Assembly (NCBI RefSeq): GCF_022760855.1
Contig: NZ_JAKTNR010000001.1
Location: forward strand, 62,001 to 126,000
Length of the DNA stretch: 64,000 nt
Direction: 5' to 3'
Source of the DNA: Thermus albus
GTDB lineage: Bacteria; Deinococcota; Deinococci; Deinococcales; Thermaceae
Shown here: in pieces, positions 25,665 to 34,555 of the stretch
Layout: each line of letters starts with the position of its first letter
How positions within the stretch are numbered: the stretch's first letter is position 1
Program-made: the position numbers and the translations under genes
Notes under the pieces: model-generated
The model's database searches: none
The model's input: the letters and a program-made list of their open reading frames with translations, nothing else
Told to the model about the DNA's origin: nothing

Positions 25665-26800
25665 GACTGCCTTTGGGGTTCCGCGCAGGGGCCACCCGGG
25701 CGGGCATCAAGCCTTCGGGAAAACCCGATCTGGCCCTTTTGGTGTCCGGCCTTCCCGCTTCCTGGGCCTATGTGGCCACGCAGAATCGGGCCGCTGCCCC
25801 TTCCATACATCGGGGCAGGGCCCTTCATGCCCAAGGGGGCCCCTTACGGGCAGTGGTGGTTAACGCGGGCAACGCCAACTGCGCCACCGGGGAGCGTGGT
25901 TTTGGGGACGACCAGCGCATGGCCGAGGCCGCGGCCCTGCGCTTGGGGCTTTCCGTGGAGGAGGTCTTGACGGCTTCCACTGGGGTCATCGGCGTTCCCC
26001 TTCCCGTGGAGAAGGTGGAGGCGGGTCTACCCCAGATTGAGCTCACCCCCTACGCCGATGCCTTTGCCGAGGCCATCCTCACCACCGACCTGGTGGCCAA
26101 GGTGGCCGAGGCTGAGGTGGAAGGCGCCAGGGTGGTGGGTATCGCCAAAGGGAGCGGGATGATCCACCCCAACATGGCCACCATGCTGGCCTTCCTGGTG
26201 ACGGATGCTGCCTTGCCCCAGGAGGCCTTAAGGGAAATCTGGCGGGGCATTGTGGACCGCACCTTCAACCAGGTTACCGTGGACGGGGATACCTCTACCA
26301 ACGATCTCGCCCTGGTGATGGCGAACGGGGCTTATGGTGGGGTGTCCCTCGAGGCCTTCGCCCCCGCCTTGGAAGGAGTGGCCCGGGAGCTGGCCAGGAA
26401 GATTGCCCGGGATGGGGAGGGGGCCACCAAGCTCATGACCGTGCGGGTGGTGGGGGCGGCCACGGAGGAGGAGGCCAGGCGGGCGGCCCGGGCGGTGGCG
26501 GGCAGTGCTCTTTGGAAGGCAGCCCTTTACGGTAACGACCCCAACTGGGGCCGCATCCTGGCGGCTTTGGGCAACTCGGGAGCGCGGTTTGACCCCTCGA
26601 GGGTGCAGATTCGGGTGCAGGGGATTCCCCTCTATGGGGGTGGGACCCTGCCCTTTGACCGTCAGGCTGCAAGCCGGGCCATGCGGGCGGAGGAGGTGGA
26701 GGTCTGGGTGGACCTGGGGGAGGGTTACGGGGAGGGCATGGCCTGGGGGTGCGACCTGACGGAGGGGTATGTTAAAATAAACGCTTTATATACTACTTGA
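25655..26800 (+). CDS. argJ: Glutamate N-acetyltransferase / amino-acid acetyltransferase
   Basis: A 381-residue precursor that self-cleaves into two chains. It recycles the acetyl group from acetylornithine to glutamate. The cleavage site is [14 protein letters not shown], with threonine as the nucleophile. Other family blocks are [39 protein letters not shown] and [15 protein letters not shown]. Whether it is mono- or bifunctional (also using acetyl-CoA) cannot be told. The stop codon overlaps the -35 of the next promoter. Confidence 0.96.
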   Translation: MAVRLPLGFRAGATRAGIKPSGKPDLALLVSGLPASWAYVATQNRAAAPSIHRGRALHAQGGPLRAVVVNAGNANCATGERGFGDDQRMAEAAALRLGLSVEEVLTASTGVIGVPLPVEKVEAGLPQIELTPYADAFAEAILTTDLVAKVAEAEVEGARVVGIAKGSGMIHPNMATMLAFLVTDAALPQEALREIWRGIVDRTFNQVTVDGDTSTNDLALVMANGAYGGVSLEAFAPALEGVARELARKIARDGEGATKLMTVRVVGAATEEEARRAARAVAGSALWKAALYGNDPNWGRILAALGNSGARFDPSRVQIRVQGIPLYGGGTLPFDRQAASRAMRAEEVEVWVDLGEGYGEGMAWGCDLTEGYVKINALYTT

Positions 26801-26825
26801 CGGTTGAAAATTATTTTGCTAATCT
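26797..26825 (+). promoter_or_regulatory. Strong promoter in an AT-rich patch
   Basis: TTGACG (26797-26802), exactly 17 bp, TAATCT (26820-26825) with TGC in front. The spacer and flanks are markedly AT-rich for this genome. It drives the small outer-membrane-like protein. Confidence 0.8.
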
Positions 26826-26845
26826 TAAAGGTGGAGGTGGTAGTA

Positions 26846-27283
26846 ATGAAGAAGGTTTTTTGGGGCTTTTTGGGGATTATTGCCTTGTCTTTTGGCTTTG
26901 CCCAGACTCCAGGTATTGGTTTTTACTCCGGCTATCCTACGTATCTCGGCCTCCAATACCAGAGCGCTAGTCTCCGCTTAGGGGCGGGGTTTGGTTTCTT
27001 TGGTGTTGCGGGGGATGCTGCTTTCATCTTGGCCAAGACTCCATTACCTAGCTCCCCGGGCCTTGCGATGAGTTGGTACTATGGGCTCGGTTTGGGGGCG
27101 AGCGCTTACCTGGGTGGGGCTGTCTTTGGCATTTACCCTCACGGCTTGGTAGGGGTGGAGGTTCAGCTTCCTGATCCAACTATTAATCCCTACTTTGAGG
27201 GTCAACTGGGCGCCAATGTGCTCCTTCCCGGGGCGGCTTTTGGTCCGTATTTTGCTGGGCGTGTGGGTGTGATCCTGCGTTAA
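26846..27283 (+). CDS. Small exported, glycine/aromatic-rich beta-barrel-like protein
   Basis: A 145-residue protein with signal peptide MKKVFWGFLGIIALSFGFA. The mature part alternates glycine, tyrosine and small residues (GFYSGYPTYLGLQYQSASL, LGAGFGFFGV, YYGLGLGASAYLGG) and ends in a strand finishing VGVILR. This is typical of small outer-membrane barrels. Length suggests about eight strands. ATG 26846 follows GGAGGTGG. Base composition is less GC-rich than the neighbours. Function unknown. Confidence 0.72.
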   Translation: MKKVFWGFLGIIALSFGFAQTPGIGFYSGYPTYLGLQYQSASLRLGAGFGFFGVAGDAAFILAKTPLPSSPGLAMSWYYGLGLGASAYLGGAVFGIYPHGLVGVEVQLPDPTINPYFEGQLGANVLLPGAAFGPYFAGRVGVILR

Positions 27284-27300
27284 AGCGCCTTTGCGCTTTA
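27281..27300 (+). terminator. Short palindromic hairpin after the barrel-like gene
   Basis: A perfect 8-bp stem, TAAAGCGC with GCGCTTTA, and a CTTT loop. It begins at the TAA stop codon itself. No T tract follows, so it may stabilise or partly terminate the transcript. Confidence 0.4.
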
Positions 27301-27317
27301 CGATAGGGGAGATGCGG

Positions 27318-27884
27318 ATGCTTCTCCCCCTTCTTTTCCTCTTCCTAGCCTCTTGCGCTAGGCCCGATACCGTTCCCCCAGAAGTGGGGTTGGTGGAGCC
27401 CTTGGGTGGGGCGGTGGCCCCGGGAAAGGAGATTAGGGCTCAAGGCTACGCTTTTGACCCCTCAGGGGTGATGAGCGTTCGGGTGAACGGGCAGGAGGTC
27501 CTTTCCTCTGAGGAAAAGGGAAAGCGCCTAGTCTATTTCCGTTTCCGCCTCCAGGCCCCGGCCTCCGGAAAGGTAGAGCTTCTCTTGGAGGCGGAAGATA
27601 CCCAAGGTAACCGCGGGGCGAAGCGGGTCCCCTTAGTGTTGGATGCCGCGCCTCCCCGCATCGTGGTGGAAAGGGTGGAGAGGGAAGGCGGCTTGTACCG
27701 GGTGTACGGACGGGTGGAGGACAACGTCCAGGTGGACCGGGTGGTGGTTCAGGTGGGCGGTCGCTACAGTCCCCTTTCCCTTCCCAAGGAGGCCACGGTG
27801 GCCTTTTCTGCGGAGGTACCCGCTGGGGCCTTCTTGGTGGCGGTGGATGCTGCTGGCAACCGTACGGGCCGGCGCATTCCATAG
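27318..27884 (+). CDS. Lipoprotein with Ig-like/cadherin-like repeats, hypothetical
   Basis: A 188-residue predicted lipoprotein. Its signal MLLPLLFLFLASC ends in a lipobox (L-A-S-C). Two similar beta-sandwich-like segments follow, with TVPPEVGLVEPLGG...GYAFDPSGVMSVRVNGQE and APPRIVVERVEREGG...GRVEDNVQVDRVVVQVGG. This is the pattern of Bacteroidetes/Thermus 'bacterial Ig-like' modules. ATG 27318 is favoured because GGGGAG lies 6 nt upstream. Function unknown; surface-anchored. Confidence 0.72.
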   Translation: MLLPLLFLFLASCARPDTVPPEVGLVEPLGGAVAPGKEIRAQGYAFDPSGVMSVRVNGQEVLSSEEKGKRLVYFRFRLQAPASGKVELLLEAEDTQGNRGAKRVPLVLDAAPPRIVVERVEREGGLYRVYGRVEDNVQVDRVVVQVGGRYSPLSLPKEATVAFSAEVPAGAFLVAVDAAGNRTGRRIP

Positions 27885-27912
27885 GGGTAGGTATGGTACA
27901 CTCCTTGGGGTT

Positions 27913-28191
27913 ATGGGGCGGAGCGGCGACACCTTGGCGGACCTGGCCCGGGCCTTGAGGGGTACTCCCCTCGAGGCCAGCCAGGTTCCCAGGTTTCGCG
28001 AGATCGCCAGGCTTCTCCACCGGCTTCCCCCTGGGCGGGAACGGGATGGGCTTCTGGCGGTGGCCTACCTTAGGCTTTACCAGCTTTTGGGTCAAGAAGA
28101 GGATTATTTGAGAGGTTACAGCTATGCGCGCACCTCGCAGCTGGAGCCCGTGCGGCTTCTGGGCGAGCGTCTAGGGGAGGAAAGGGCGTGA
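27913..28191 (+). CDS. Small helical protein, hypothetical
   Basis: A 92-residue soluble, charged, helix-rich protein (SQVPRFREIARLLHRLPPG, LLAVAYLRLYQLLGQEEDYL) that I do not recognise. The start ATG 27913 lies 10 nt after TGG-TACACT, a plausible extended -10. Its TGA overlaps the GTG of the next gene (GTGA), so the two are translationally coupled. Confidence 0.6.
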   Translation: MGRSGDTLADLARALRGTPLEASQVPRFREIARLLHRLPPGRERDGLLAVAYLRLYQLLGQEEDYLRGYSYARTSQLEPVRLLGERLGEERA

Positions 28192-28625
28192 AAGAGCTGT
28201 TGGGCTTGCTGGCGGTTTGGAGTATTGTCCTCTCGGGGTTGGCGCTACTGGCGGGGGTTGCCCTGATCAAAAGGGGGAAGAGGGTTTGGCATCACCGGGC
28301 CATGCTTACGGGCACCTTCCTGGCCCTTCTTTTCCTGGTCTTTTACCTGGCCAAGTGGGCCCTTCACGGCACCACCGCCTACGGGGGGCCTGAGGCCTGG
28401 CGGGGTGCTTACTACTTTCTCCTCATCACCCACACCCTCCTGGCTGCCCTCAACGGACCCTTGGCCCTTTATGTGATCTGGCGGGCTTTTAGAGGGGAGT
28501 TCGTTCTGCACAAGCGTTGGGCCAAGGTGCTGGTGCCCATCTGGCTGTACGTAGCCGCATCGGGTTGGGTCATTTACCTCGTGCTGAAGCGGTACGGGGT
28601 AGAAACAGGAACTATCGCTTTCTAG
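28188..28625 (+). CDS. DUF420-family integral membrane protein
   Basis: A 145-residue membrane protein with four hydrophobic helices and conserved histidines (VWHHRAMLTG, ITHTLLAALNGP, VLHKRWAK). This is the pattern of the DUF420 family, which includes YozB and the CtaM cytochrome oxidase assembly factor. A role in haem-copper oxidase maturation is therefore possible, but no oxidase genes are present here. It overlaps minC tail-to-tail by 14 nt. Confidence 0.82.
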   Translation: MKELLGLLAVWSIVLSGLALLAGVALIKRGKRVWHHRAMLTGTFLALLFLVFYLAKWALHGTTAYGGPEAWRGAYYFLLITHTLLAALNGPLALYVIWRAFRGEFVLHKRWAKVLVPIWLYVAASGWVIYLVLKRYGVETGTIAF

Positions 28626-29139
28626 CCGGCTCCACCACGATGGTTCCTTCCTGGACCCGGGCGATCTCGGGGCCCCGTGTGTCAAGGCCCTCCGGGGCTT
28701 GGGCCAGGTGGGGGCCGATGCGCACCTGCTTGGCGGCCAGTTCCAGGGCAAAGATGAAGCGCTCCGCGTCGCCCCCTGCCCCTGCATGGGCCAGACCCCG
28801 CAGTTTGCCCACCACGATCACGTCCCCCCCCGCCACCACCTCGGCTCCTGGGTTCACATCCCCCAGGACCACCACGGTGCCGGGGTGTTCCACCCGTTCT
28901 CCGGAGCGAAGGGTTTTGCTGAGGACCAGGGTACCGGCGGGGGGGCGGTTTCGGGGAGGGACTAGGGTGAGGGGCCGGCCCAACTCCAGTAAGGCTTGGA
29001 GCACGTCCCCAGGCACAGGCCCGGCCACCTCCACCTCGAGGGGAAGGTCTTCCAGTAGCTTGAGGTTTCGGATTTCTTCCGGGGTTTCTCCCCCATCCAA
29101 GCGTAGGGCTAGGGCCTTGGGGGTGGCGCGGAGCCGCAT
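28612..29139 (-). CDS. minC: Septum site-determining protein MinC
   Basis: A 175-residue inhibitor of FtsZ assembly at cell poles. A short N-terminal domain (about 1-75) is followed by the right-handed beta-helix dimer domain, with GTVVVLGDVNPGAEVVAGGD, VGKLRGLAHAGAGGD and the closing TIVVE. No minD or minE is in the window. It is the last gene of the minus-strand shape operon, 9 nt after pbp2. Confidence 0.9.
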   Translation of the reverse strand: MRLRATPKALALRLDGGETPEEIRNLKLLEDLPLEVEVAGPVPGDVLQALLELGRPLTLVPPRNRPPAGTLVLSKTLRSGERVEHPGTVVVLGDVNPGAEVVAGGDVIVVGKLRGLAHAGAGGDAERFIFALELAAKQVRIGPHLAQAPEGLDTRGPEIARVQEGTIVVEPARKR

Positions 29140-29148
29140 GGGGTTATT

Positions 29149-30894
29149 CTACCTGGCCTGGGCTTCCTCTACCCGCCAGTAAGCGGCCATCACCTTGCGC
29201 ACGGCGGGAAGGGCCACCCGGCTTCCCTCGCCCCCGTTCTCAAAGAAGGCCACCACCACCAGTGGGGGATAAGGGGAGGTGGGGTCGGTGGGGCCATAGC
29301 CCATATACCAGGCGTGTTCCAGGCCTGCCCGCTTGCCTGGGGTTTCCGCGGTACCCGTTTTGCCACCAGTGGGCACGGGGAAGTTCCCAAGGACATGGCG
29401 GGCCGTACCTTGCTCCACCGTTTTTCGCAATCCGTCCTGGAGAATCCCCCAAAAACGCCCAGGTACCGGCTCAAGCTTGGGTCTAGTCTCCGCCTGACCG
29501 ATGCGCTTGACCAGATGGAGGTTGGGCTTTAGCCCGGAGTTGGCGATGGTGGACAGCATGCGGGCCACCTGGGCTGGGGTGGTGAGGGTGGGCCCCTGGC
29601 CAATGGCCAAGGAGAGGGTTTCGCCGGGGTACCAGGGTTCCTTCAGGGCCTCACGCTTCCAGGCCCGGGTGGGAAGAAGGCCGGTCCGTTCAGCTACCTC
29701 CAGGCCTGTGGCCTCCCCTAGGCCCAGGAGCCTGGCCCTGGCCGCCAGGCGGTCCACCACCCCTAGGGGGTCCTGGGCCACCGCCTGGTAGTACCAGGTG
29801 TTGCAGCTCCAGGCGATGGCCTCTTTCACGGTCATAGGCCCCATGTCCCACGTGGCCCAGTTGCGGCGCACCTGGCCGCCAAAGACGATATAGGGGCTAC
29901 ACCGGTACGGGGTGGAGGGGCTCACGTAGCCCTCCTCCAAGAGGGCGTAGCTGGTGGCCAGCTTGAAGATGGAACCCGGGGTGTAGGGCTGGACGGCCCG
30001 GTTAAGAAGGGGAAGGTCCTTGTCGGTCAAGAGGGTGCGCACTTCGGGCGGCACCGGCCGCTTGGCGAATAGGCTTGGGTCAAAGGAGGGGGCGCTGGCC
30101 ATGGCCAGGACCTCCCCTGTTTTGGGGTTCACGGCCACGATGGCCCCCTTGGGCCGGGTGGCGGGAGGAAGGCCCTTTGCTCTCCGTCCGGCGTTGATGT
30201 CGGTCAAGGCCTCTTCCAAGGCCTTTTCCGCAGCCCTTTGCAGGTCCAGATCCAGGGTCAGGACCACGTCCTGCCCCGGGCTAGGCTCCTCCAGAATGTT
30301 TTCCCTGAGGCGTTCCCCCCGGACGTTGACCTCCACCGCCTTCAGGCCGCGCTTGCCCCTGAGGTAAGGCTCGAGGGCCGCCTCGAGGCCCGCTTGGCCC
30401 ACCTGCTCGTCGGGGCTGTATCCCCGTTTCACCTGCTCGGCGTTGGCCTGAAGCACATACCCGAGGACGGGCCCCGAGATAGGGTTGGGGTAGTGGCGCT
30501 CAATCCGCTCCACCAGCTTGAGGTTTTTCTGTCCGGCGGTGATCTCTGCCAGGGTGGGAAGCAGGTATTCGGGCACCCCTGCTTTCAGGACCTTGGGACC
30601 CTCTACCTTGGGAAGCTCCCGCAGGCCTAAAAGGGGTAGAAGCCTCTCCGCAAAGGCCACCTCCCCCCCTTCGTAAACCAGGTCCACCACCAGCCGGTCC
30701 TGGGCGATCACCCGGCCCTTGCGGTCCAGGATGCGGCCCCGCGGGGCGGGGATGCCCTCGGTCTTCAGGTAGTTGCCTTGGCTCCGCAGGGCGTACTTCT
30801 CATGCTGCAGAACTTGCAGGTGCCAGGCCCTTAAGGCCAGGAGGCCGAAGGCCAGGAGAAGGAAGAACATGAGGGCATAAAGCCGGCTGGTCAT
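29149..30894 (-). CDS. mrdA: Penicillin-binding protein 2 (elongation transpeptidase)
   Basis: A 581-residue class B PBP that cross-links peptidoglycan during side-wall growth. There is one N-terminal TM helix (MTSRLYALMFFLLLAFGLLA), a dimerisation domain with PRGRILDRKGRVIA, then the transpeptidase. The active-site motifs are SIFK (serine nucleophile), SCN and KTGTAET. ATG 30894 overlaps the mreD stop (ATGA). A 133-codon upstream extension of the frame is antisense-like sequence over mreD and is rejected. The mreC-mreD-PBP2 context supports the elongasome role. Confidence 0.95.
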   Translation of the reverse strand: MTSRLYALMFFLLLAFGLLALRAWHLQVLQHEKYALRSQGNYLKTEGIPAPRGRILDRKGRVIAQDRLVVDLVYEGGEVAFAERLLPLLGLRELPKVEGPKVLKAGVPEYLLPTLAEITAGQKNLKLVERIERHYPNPISGPVLGYVLQANAEQVKRGYSPDEQVGQAGLEAALEPYLRGKRGLKAVEVNVRGERLRENILEEPSPGQDVVLTLDLDLQRAAEKALEEALTDINAGRRAKGLPPATRPKGAIVAVNPKTGEVLAMASAPSFDPSLFAKRPVPPEVRTLLTDKDLPLLNRAVQPYTPGSIFKLATSYALLEEGYVSPSTPYRCSPYIVFGGQVRRNWATWDMGPMTVKEAIAWSCNTWYYQAVAQDPLGVVDRLAARARLLGLGEATGLEVAERTGLLPTRAWKREALKEPWYPGETLSLAIGQGPTLTTPAQVARMLSTIANSGLKPNLHLVKRIGQAETRPKLEPVPGRFWGILQDGLRKTVEQGTARHVLGNFPVPTGGKTGTAETPGKRAGLEHAWYMGYGPTDPTSPYPPLVVVAFFENGGEGSRVALPAVRKVMAAYWRVEEAQAR

Positions 30895-31349
30895 GGTCGT
30901 CGGGGAGGCGGCAGGAGGCGCCACGCCAGGAGGGCCAAGGGAAGGGTGAGGAGGCCCTCGAGGAGAAGGTCTAGGGGCCAAAAAGGAGGAAGCTCCAGGC
31001 GCAGCCAATAGGCCACCAGGAAGTAGCCCGCCCACTTGGCAAAAAAGGCCCAGATGAAGGAGAAGAGGATCCCAGGAGCCTCCCCCGGAGCCAGGCGGCG
31101 GCGCGCGGCATAATAGGCGTAGCTGGCGCTTAAAAGCCCTACCGCATGGAGACCCAAAAGCCCATATCCCAGGAGGTCTTGCACAAGCCCCAGGAAAAAG
31201 GCCCAGGGAAGGCCCAGGTAGTAGGGGAGAAGACGGGAGTAAGCCAGCGCCAGGACCAGGAAGAGGTCCGGAGCCATCAGCCCTTGGGGCCAAAGGGCTC
31301 CCGCGAGTCCGGCCAAAAAAAGGGTGATCAGGAGTAGGATCCCCATCAT
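30891..31349 (-). CDS. mreD: Rod shape-determining protein MreD
   Basis: A 152-residue membrane protein with about five helices, including the characteristic PDLFLVLALAYSRLLPYYLG and GLVQDLLGYGLLGLHA. It links the cell-shape complex. The two tandem ATGs at 31349/31346 overlap the mreC stop. Identity rests on the topology and on lying between mreC and pbp2. Confidence 0.88.
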   Translation of the reverse strand: MMGILLLITLFLAGLAGALWPQGLMAPDLFLVLALAYSRLLPYYLGLPWAFFLGLVQDLLGYGLLGLHAVGLLSASYAYYAARRRLAPGEAPGILFSFIWAFFAKWAGYFLVAYWLRLELPPFWPLDLLLEGLLTLPLALLAWRLLPPPRRP

Positions 31350-32134
31350 AAGGGCCTCAGTACTATGACCTCCTCTAGGAGGGAGAGTTCCACCAGGGGT
31401 TTGGCCCAGACCCGAAGCTTCAAGCCACCCTGGACGCGCTCCACACGTTCCACGCGCCCCACAGGTATGCCGTCGGGGAAGAGCCCCAAGGGAGCCCCCG
31501 TGAGGAGCAAGTCCCCAGGGGCCACCTTCACCGTGGGGGGAAACTCCGCCAGCAGATGGTCTGGAGGGACTCCCCGGGCCACCCCCCGGCCTGGAGCCTT
31601 CTCCGGCCTTACCCCCACCTGACTTTCCGGATCCAAGAGGGTGCGCACCAGGGCTCGGTTTTCGCTAACTTCCACCACCAGGCCCACAAGCCCCTCAGGG
31701 GCGGTGACGGGCATGCCCACCCGAAGTCCGTCTCGCTCCCCTAGGCCCAGGACGAGGCGGCGGTAGAGGCCGGAGAGGTCCTCCCCCACCACTGGGGCCA
31801 CCGCCACCACCCCGGGGGCCTGGGTGGCCTGGACCTTGAGGGCCCGGGAAAGGCGCGCCACCTCGAGGCGAAGCCTCCGATTCTCGCTTTCCAGTTGGGA
31901 CAGCCGTGCCTTTAGGGCTCGATTTTCCGCAAAGAGGTCTTGGCGGTTAAGGAGGGCGGTCAGAGCGGCCCGCAGGTTCTGCCCTAGGCGGTGGCCCAAG
32001 GCGGGAAGGGGGGCGGTGAGGGGGGAAAGGGTTAGGGCCAGGCGGGGAGCAAGGGGGCGCGTTAAGGCTGCCATGGCCAGGCCCAAGGCCAAGAGGAGGA
32101 GGAAAAGCCCCCGGCGCAGGGCCACTTCCCTCAC
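31346..32134 (-). CDS. mreC: Rod shape-determining protein MreC
   Basis: A 262-residue bitopic protein with an N-terminal TM segment, a coiled coil (about 60-100, [19 protein letters not shown]) and a periplasmic beta domain. The domain carries [23 protein letters not shown], the usual MreC hallmark region, and [21 protein letters not shown]. The GTG start overlaps the maf stop (GTGA). Confidence 0.93.
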   Translation of the reverse strand: MREVALRRGLFLLLLALGLAMAALTRPLAPRLALTLSPLTAPLPALGHRLGQNLRAALTALLNRQDLFAENRALKARLSQLESENRRLRLEVARLSRALKVQATQAPGVVAVAPVVGEDLSGLYRRLVLGLGERDGLRVGMPVTAPEGLVGLVVEVSENRALVRTLLDPESQVGVRPEKAPGRGVARGVPPDHLLAEFPPTVKVAPGDLLLTGAPLGLFPDGIPVGRVERVERVQGGLKLRVWAKPLVELSLLEEVIVLRPL

Positions 32135-32706
32135 GGCCTAAACCCCCTCTCCCAAAGAAGAGCAAAAACCCGGGCCACAGGCAGGCCCACCACCGTGTAG
32201 AAATCCCCCTCGATCCCCTCCAAAAGGGCCATTCCCAAGCCCTGGGCTCCGTAGCCCCCCGCCTTGTCCAGGCCCTCGCCGCTCTGCACGTACCAGGCGA
32301 TCTCCTCTTCGGAAAGCCTGCGGAAGCGAACCTGGGTGGTGTGCACCTCCGCCACCAGGTCGCCTGGGGTACGCAGGTAGATGGCGGTGTGGACCCGGTG
32401 GGTTCTGCCGGAAAGGAGGCGGAGGAAGAGGTGGTTTTCCGCCCGATCCTTGGGTTTGCCGAGCACCCGGCCGTCCAGGTCCACCACGGTATCCGCAGCC
32501 AGTACCCACTCCCCTGGCACCTCTTCCCCCTTGCGCCGGGCCAGGGCCAGGGCCAGCTCCTTGGGGTCTAGGGGAAGGCTTTCCCCTTCCTCTTCCACCC
32601 CAGGGGGGACCACCCTTAAAGGGAAGCCCAGGGCCTCGAGGAGGGCCCTACGCCTCGGACTACCCGAGGCTAGGGTGAGCACTAAAGGGGCGTTCCTTCC
32701 TGCCAT
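32131..32706 (-). CDS. maf: Maf-family nucleoside triphosphate pyrophosphatase
   Basis: A 191-residue house-cleaning enzyme that hydrolyses non-canonical nucleotides (dTTP/UTP/m5UTP type). Marks are [16 protein letters not shown] at the N-terminus, [27 protein letters not shown] and the C-terminal [10 protein letters not shown]. Adjacent to mreC, as in many bacteria. Overlaps the PLD gene by 25 nt. Confidence 0.93.
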   Translation of the reverse strand: MAGRNAPLVLTLASGSPRRRALLEALGFPLRVVPPGVEEEGESLPLDPKELALALARRKGEEVPGEWVLAADTVVDLDGRVLGKPKDRAENHLFLRLLSGRTHRVHTAIYLRTPGDLVAEVHTTQVRFRRLSEEEIAWYVQSGEGLDKAGGYGAQGLGMALLEGIEGDFYTVVGLPVARVFALLWERGFRP

Positions 32707-33839
32707 AGCCTCAAGAACTCCTGCCGGTATCGCTCGGCCAGGGAGGGGCTTTTCAGGATGAGGAGATTTTCGTTGTTTACCTGCCAGGCCCTGGCGGTGA
32801 AGTTGTAGCTTCCCGTGACCACCCAGGTGCCGTCTATCACCATTACCTTGTGGTGCAGGGTGTAAGGGTTGCCATCCTTGCGCACCGCTACCCCGGCCCG
32901 GAGGAGGTCGTCTTCCCGGCTATCCCGGAGGTTGCGGGTTTCCAGGAGGACCTGCACCCCCACCCCTCTCCTCTGGGCCTGGACCAAGGCCCTCACCACC
33001 TCCTGGTCCGTGAGGACAAAGGCCGCCACCAGAATCTCTTCCCTGGCCGCTTTTAGCCTTTCCAGGAGGGCTCCCCGCGCCAATGGACCCCCTCTTGGGC
33101 TGAAATAGGCGGTGCCCTCCAGGGAGAGGTTTTCGTCCGTAAGGGCGAAGGCCACGGGCTCTCCCAAGCCCTCCTTGTTGCCGCCAAAAAGGGCTTGGAA
33201 CTCCTTGGCGTATCCCTGGGCCAGGGTGGGGGACGGAAGGAGAAGGCCATTCTCGTTGTTGCGGGCGAAGGCGTTCCAGGTCATGTTGGTGCTCCCAGTC
33301 CAGACCGCCTTGCCGTCCACCACCAGGAACTTATGGTGCATGAAGCCCTCCCGTTCGTCAAAGCAGACGGGAATGCCTGCGATCTCTTCGCAATCCAAGG
33401 ATAGGGGCTTAACCCGTTGCCCCAGGGCCTCCTGGGGCACCCTGGGAGTTTCCCCCTGTTGGCCCAAGGCGGCTCCCACCAGGTAGCGGCGAAAATCGCT
33501 TCGGTAATCGCTTTCCCCGTACACCCTGATCCTTACCCCTCGCTCCTTGGCCCGCAGGAGGGCCCTGGCGATCTCCAGGTCGCGAAACTCGTAAAAGGCG
33601 CCCTCCAGGCTTTCCTTGGCCCCGGTTATGAGGGCTATGAGGCGGGCCTTGGCGGCCTCCCCCTCCTGGGGCATGAAATAGACCTCAACCCCCCCCCGTT
33701 CCGCCTGGGCGGGGGAGGAAACCGGGCCTGGGCGGAGCTCCTGGAAAAGCCAAAGGAGGAGAATGACCAGGAGGAGCACGTACCCCGGAAGCCCGGCCAG
33801 GGTGGATTTTCGCCGCCGCCTTTTAGTACCCATCCCCAC
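32682..33839 (-). CDS. Membrane-anchored phospholipase D-family protein
   Basis: A 385-residue protein with a basic N-terminus, one TM helix (about 17-35) and two PLD domains. The two HKD motifs are complete: [18 protein letters not shown] and [18 protein letters not shown]. They form one active site for phosphodiester transfer. The substrate may be phospholipid (cardiolipin synthesis) or nucleic acid; the single TM and extracytoplasmic orientation do not decide. GTG 33839 is used, with ATG 33833 two codons in as an alternative. It overlaps deoC by 17 nt. Confidence 0.87.
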   Translation of the reverse strand: MGMGTKRRRRKSTLAGLPGYVLLLVILLLWLFQELRPGPVSSPAQAERGGVEVYFMPQEGEAAKARLIALITGAKESLEGAFYEFRDLEIARALLRAKERGVRIRVYGESDYRSDFRRYLVGAALGQQGETPRVPQEALGQRVKPLSLDCEEIAGIPVCFDEREGFMHHKFLVVDGKAVWTGSTNMTWNAFARNNENGLLLPSPTLAQGYAKEFQALFGGNKEGLGEPVAFALTDENLSLEGTAYFSPRGGPLARGALLERLKAAREEILVAAFVLTDQEVVRALVQAQRRGVGVQVLLETRNLRDSREDDLLRAGVAVRKDGNPYTLHHKVMVIDGTWVVTGSYNFTARAWQVNNENLLILKSPSLAERYRQEFLRLWQEGTPL

Positions 33840-34482
33840 TTTTCCCTTTCACCAGGGCTACCCCGCTGGAGGTGCCGAGCCGGGTGGCCCCCGCTTCCAG
33901 AAGCCTGAGGGCCATCTTCGGGTCACGGATGCCGCCTGCCGCCTTCACCTGGGCCCGGCCCTGGGCTATTCCTACCAGGAGTTCCACATCCTCGAGGCTG
34001 GCTCCCCGGGGCCCAAAGCCGGTGGAGGTCTTCAGGAAGTCGGCCCCACCCCGGATGGCGGCCTCGGCTAGGGCTTCTAAAGCCTTGGGGGTGAAGTGGC
34101 CTGTTTCCAGAATCACCTTAAGGACGGCACCCGGCACCGCTTGGCGGACGGCGCGGACTTCTTCCTCTACATAGGCGTAGTCCTGGGCCAGGGCCCGGCC
34201 TAGGTGGATCACCATGTCCACCTCTTGGGCTCCCTGGGCGAAGGCTATGGCCGCCTCGAGGGCCTTGACCTCCTTGGTTTGGTAGCCCAAGGGGAAGCCC
34301 ACCACGGTTACCAAGCGAAAGGGGGCATGGGGGTAACGCTCCCGCACCAAGGGGACGTAGGACGGGGGGATACAGAGGCCGAAAAACCCGTATTCCAGGG
34401 CTTCTTCCGCCACCTTTAGGATCTCTTCGGGGGTGGCGGTGGGCTTCAGAAGGGTGTGGTCAATGTGGGCGGCCAGGTCCAT
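33823..34482 (-). CDS. deoC: Deoxyribose-phosphate aldolase
   Basis: A 219-residue class I aldolase that splits deoxyribose 5-phosphate. Family marks are IDHTLLKP at the N-terminus, EVDMVIHLGRA, VLKVILETGHF (Schiff-base lysine) and DFLKTSTGFGPRGAS (second lysine), then VKAAGGIRD and GTSSG. It is the first gene of the cell-shape run down to minC. Confidence 0.95.
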   Translation of the reverse strand: MDLAAHIDHTLLKPTATPEEILKVAEEALEYGFFGLCIPPSYVPLVRERYPHAPFRLVTVVGFPLGYQTKEVKALEAAIAFAQGAQEVDMVIHLGRALAQDYAYVEEEVRAVRQAVPGAVLKVILETGHFTPKALEALAEAAIRGGADFLKTSTGFGPRGASLEDVELLVGIAQGRAQVKAAGGIRDPKMALRLLEAGATRLGTSSGVALVKGKSGDGY

Positions 34483-34490
34483 ACCCTGCC

Positions 34491-34519
34491 ATCATACGCA
34501 AAGGGTGTGATAGGATGAA
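34491..34519 (-). promoter_or_regulatory. Promoter of the deoC-minC run
   Basis: TATGAT (34496-34491) lies 8 nt before the deoC ATG, with TTCATC (34519-34514) 17 bp upstream. It interleaves with the divergent ychF promoter. Confidence 0.5.
34508..34516 (+). promoter_or_regulatory. Extended -10 promoter of ychF
   Basis: TGA-TAGGAT forms an extended -10 without a clear -35. Transcription would start near 34523, at the first base of the following hairpin. Confidence 0.45.
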
Positions 34520-34522
34520 AAG

Positions 34523-34546
34523 AGGCCCCTTGGTGGGGCTTTTTTT
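34523..34546 (+). terminator. Terminator-like hairpin in the ychF leader
   Basis: GGCCCC and GGGGCT pair around a TTGGT loop, followed directly by seven T (34540-34546). The ychF ribosome site (GAGG, 34547-34550) and ATG come right after it. No plus-strand gene lies upstream, so it can only act on ychF's own transcript or stabilise its 5' end. Confidence 0.6.
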
Positions 34547-34555
34547 GAGGTCAAG

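Noticed and set aside
30895..31293. N-terminal extension of the PBP2 frame
   Set aside because: It overlaps mreD in another frame, and the class B PBP start with its TM helix is at 30894.
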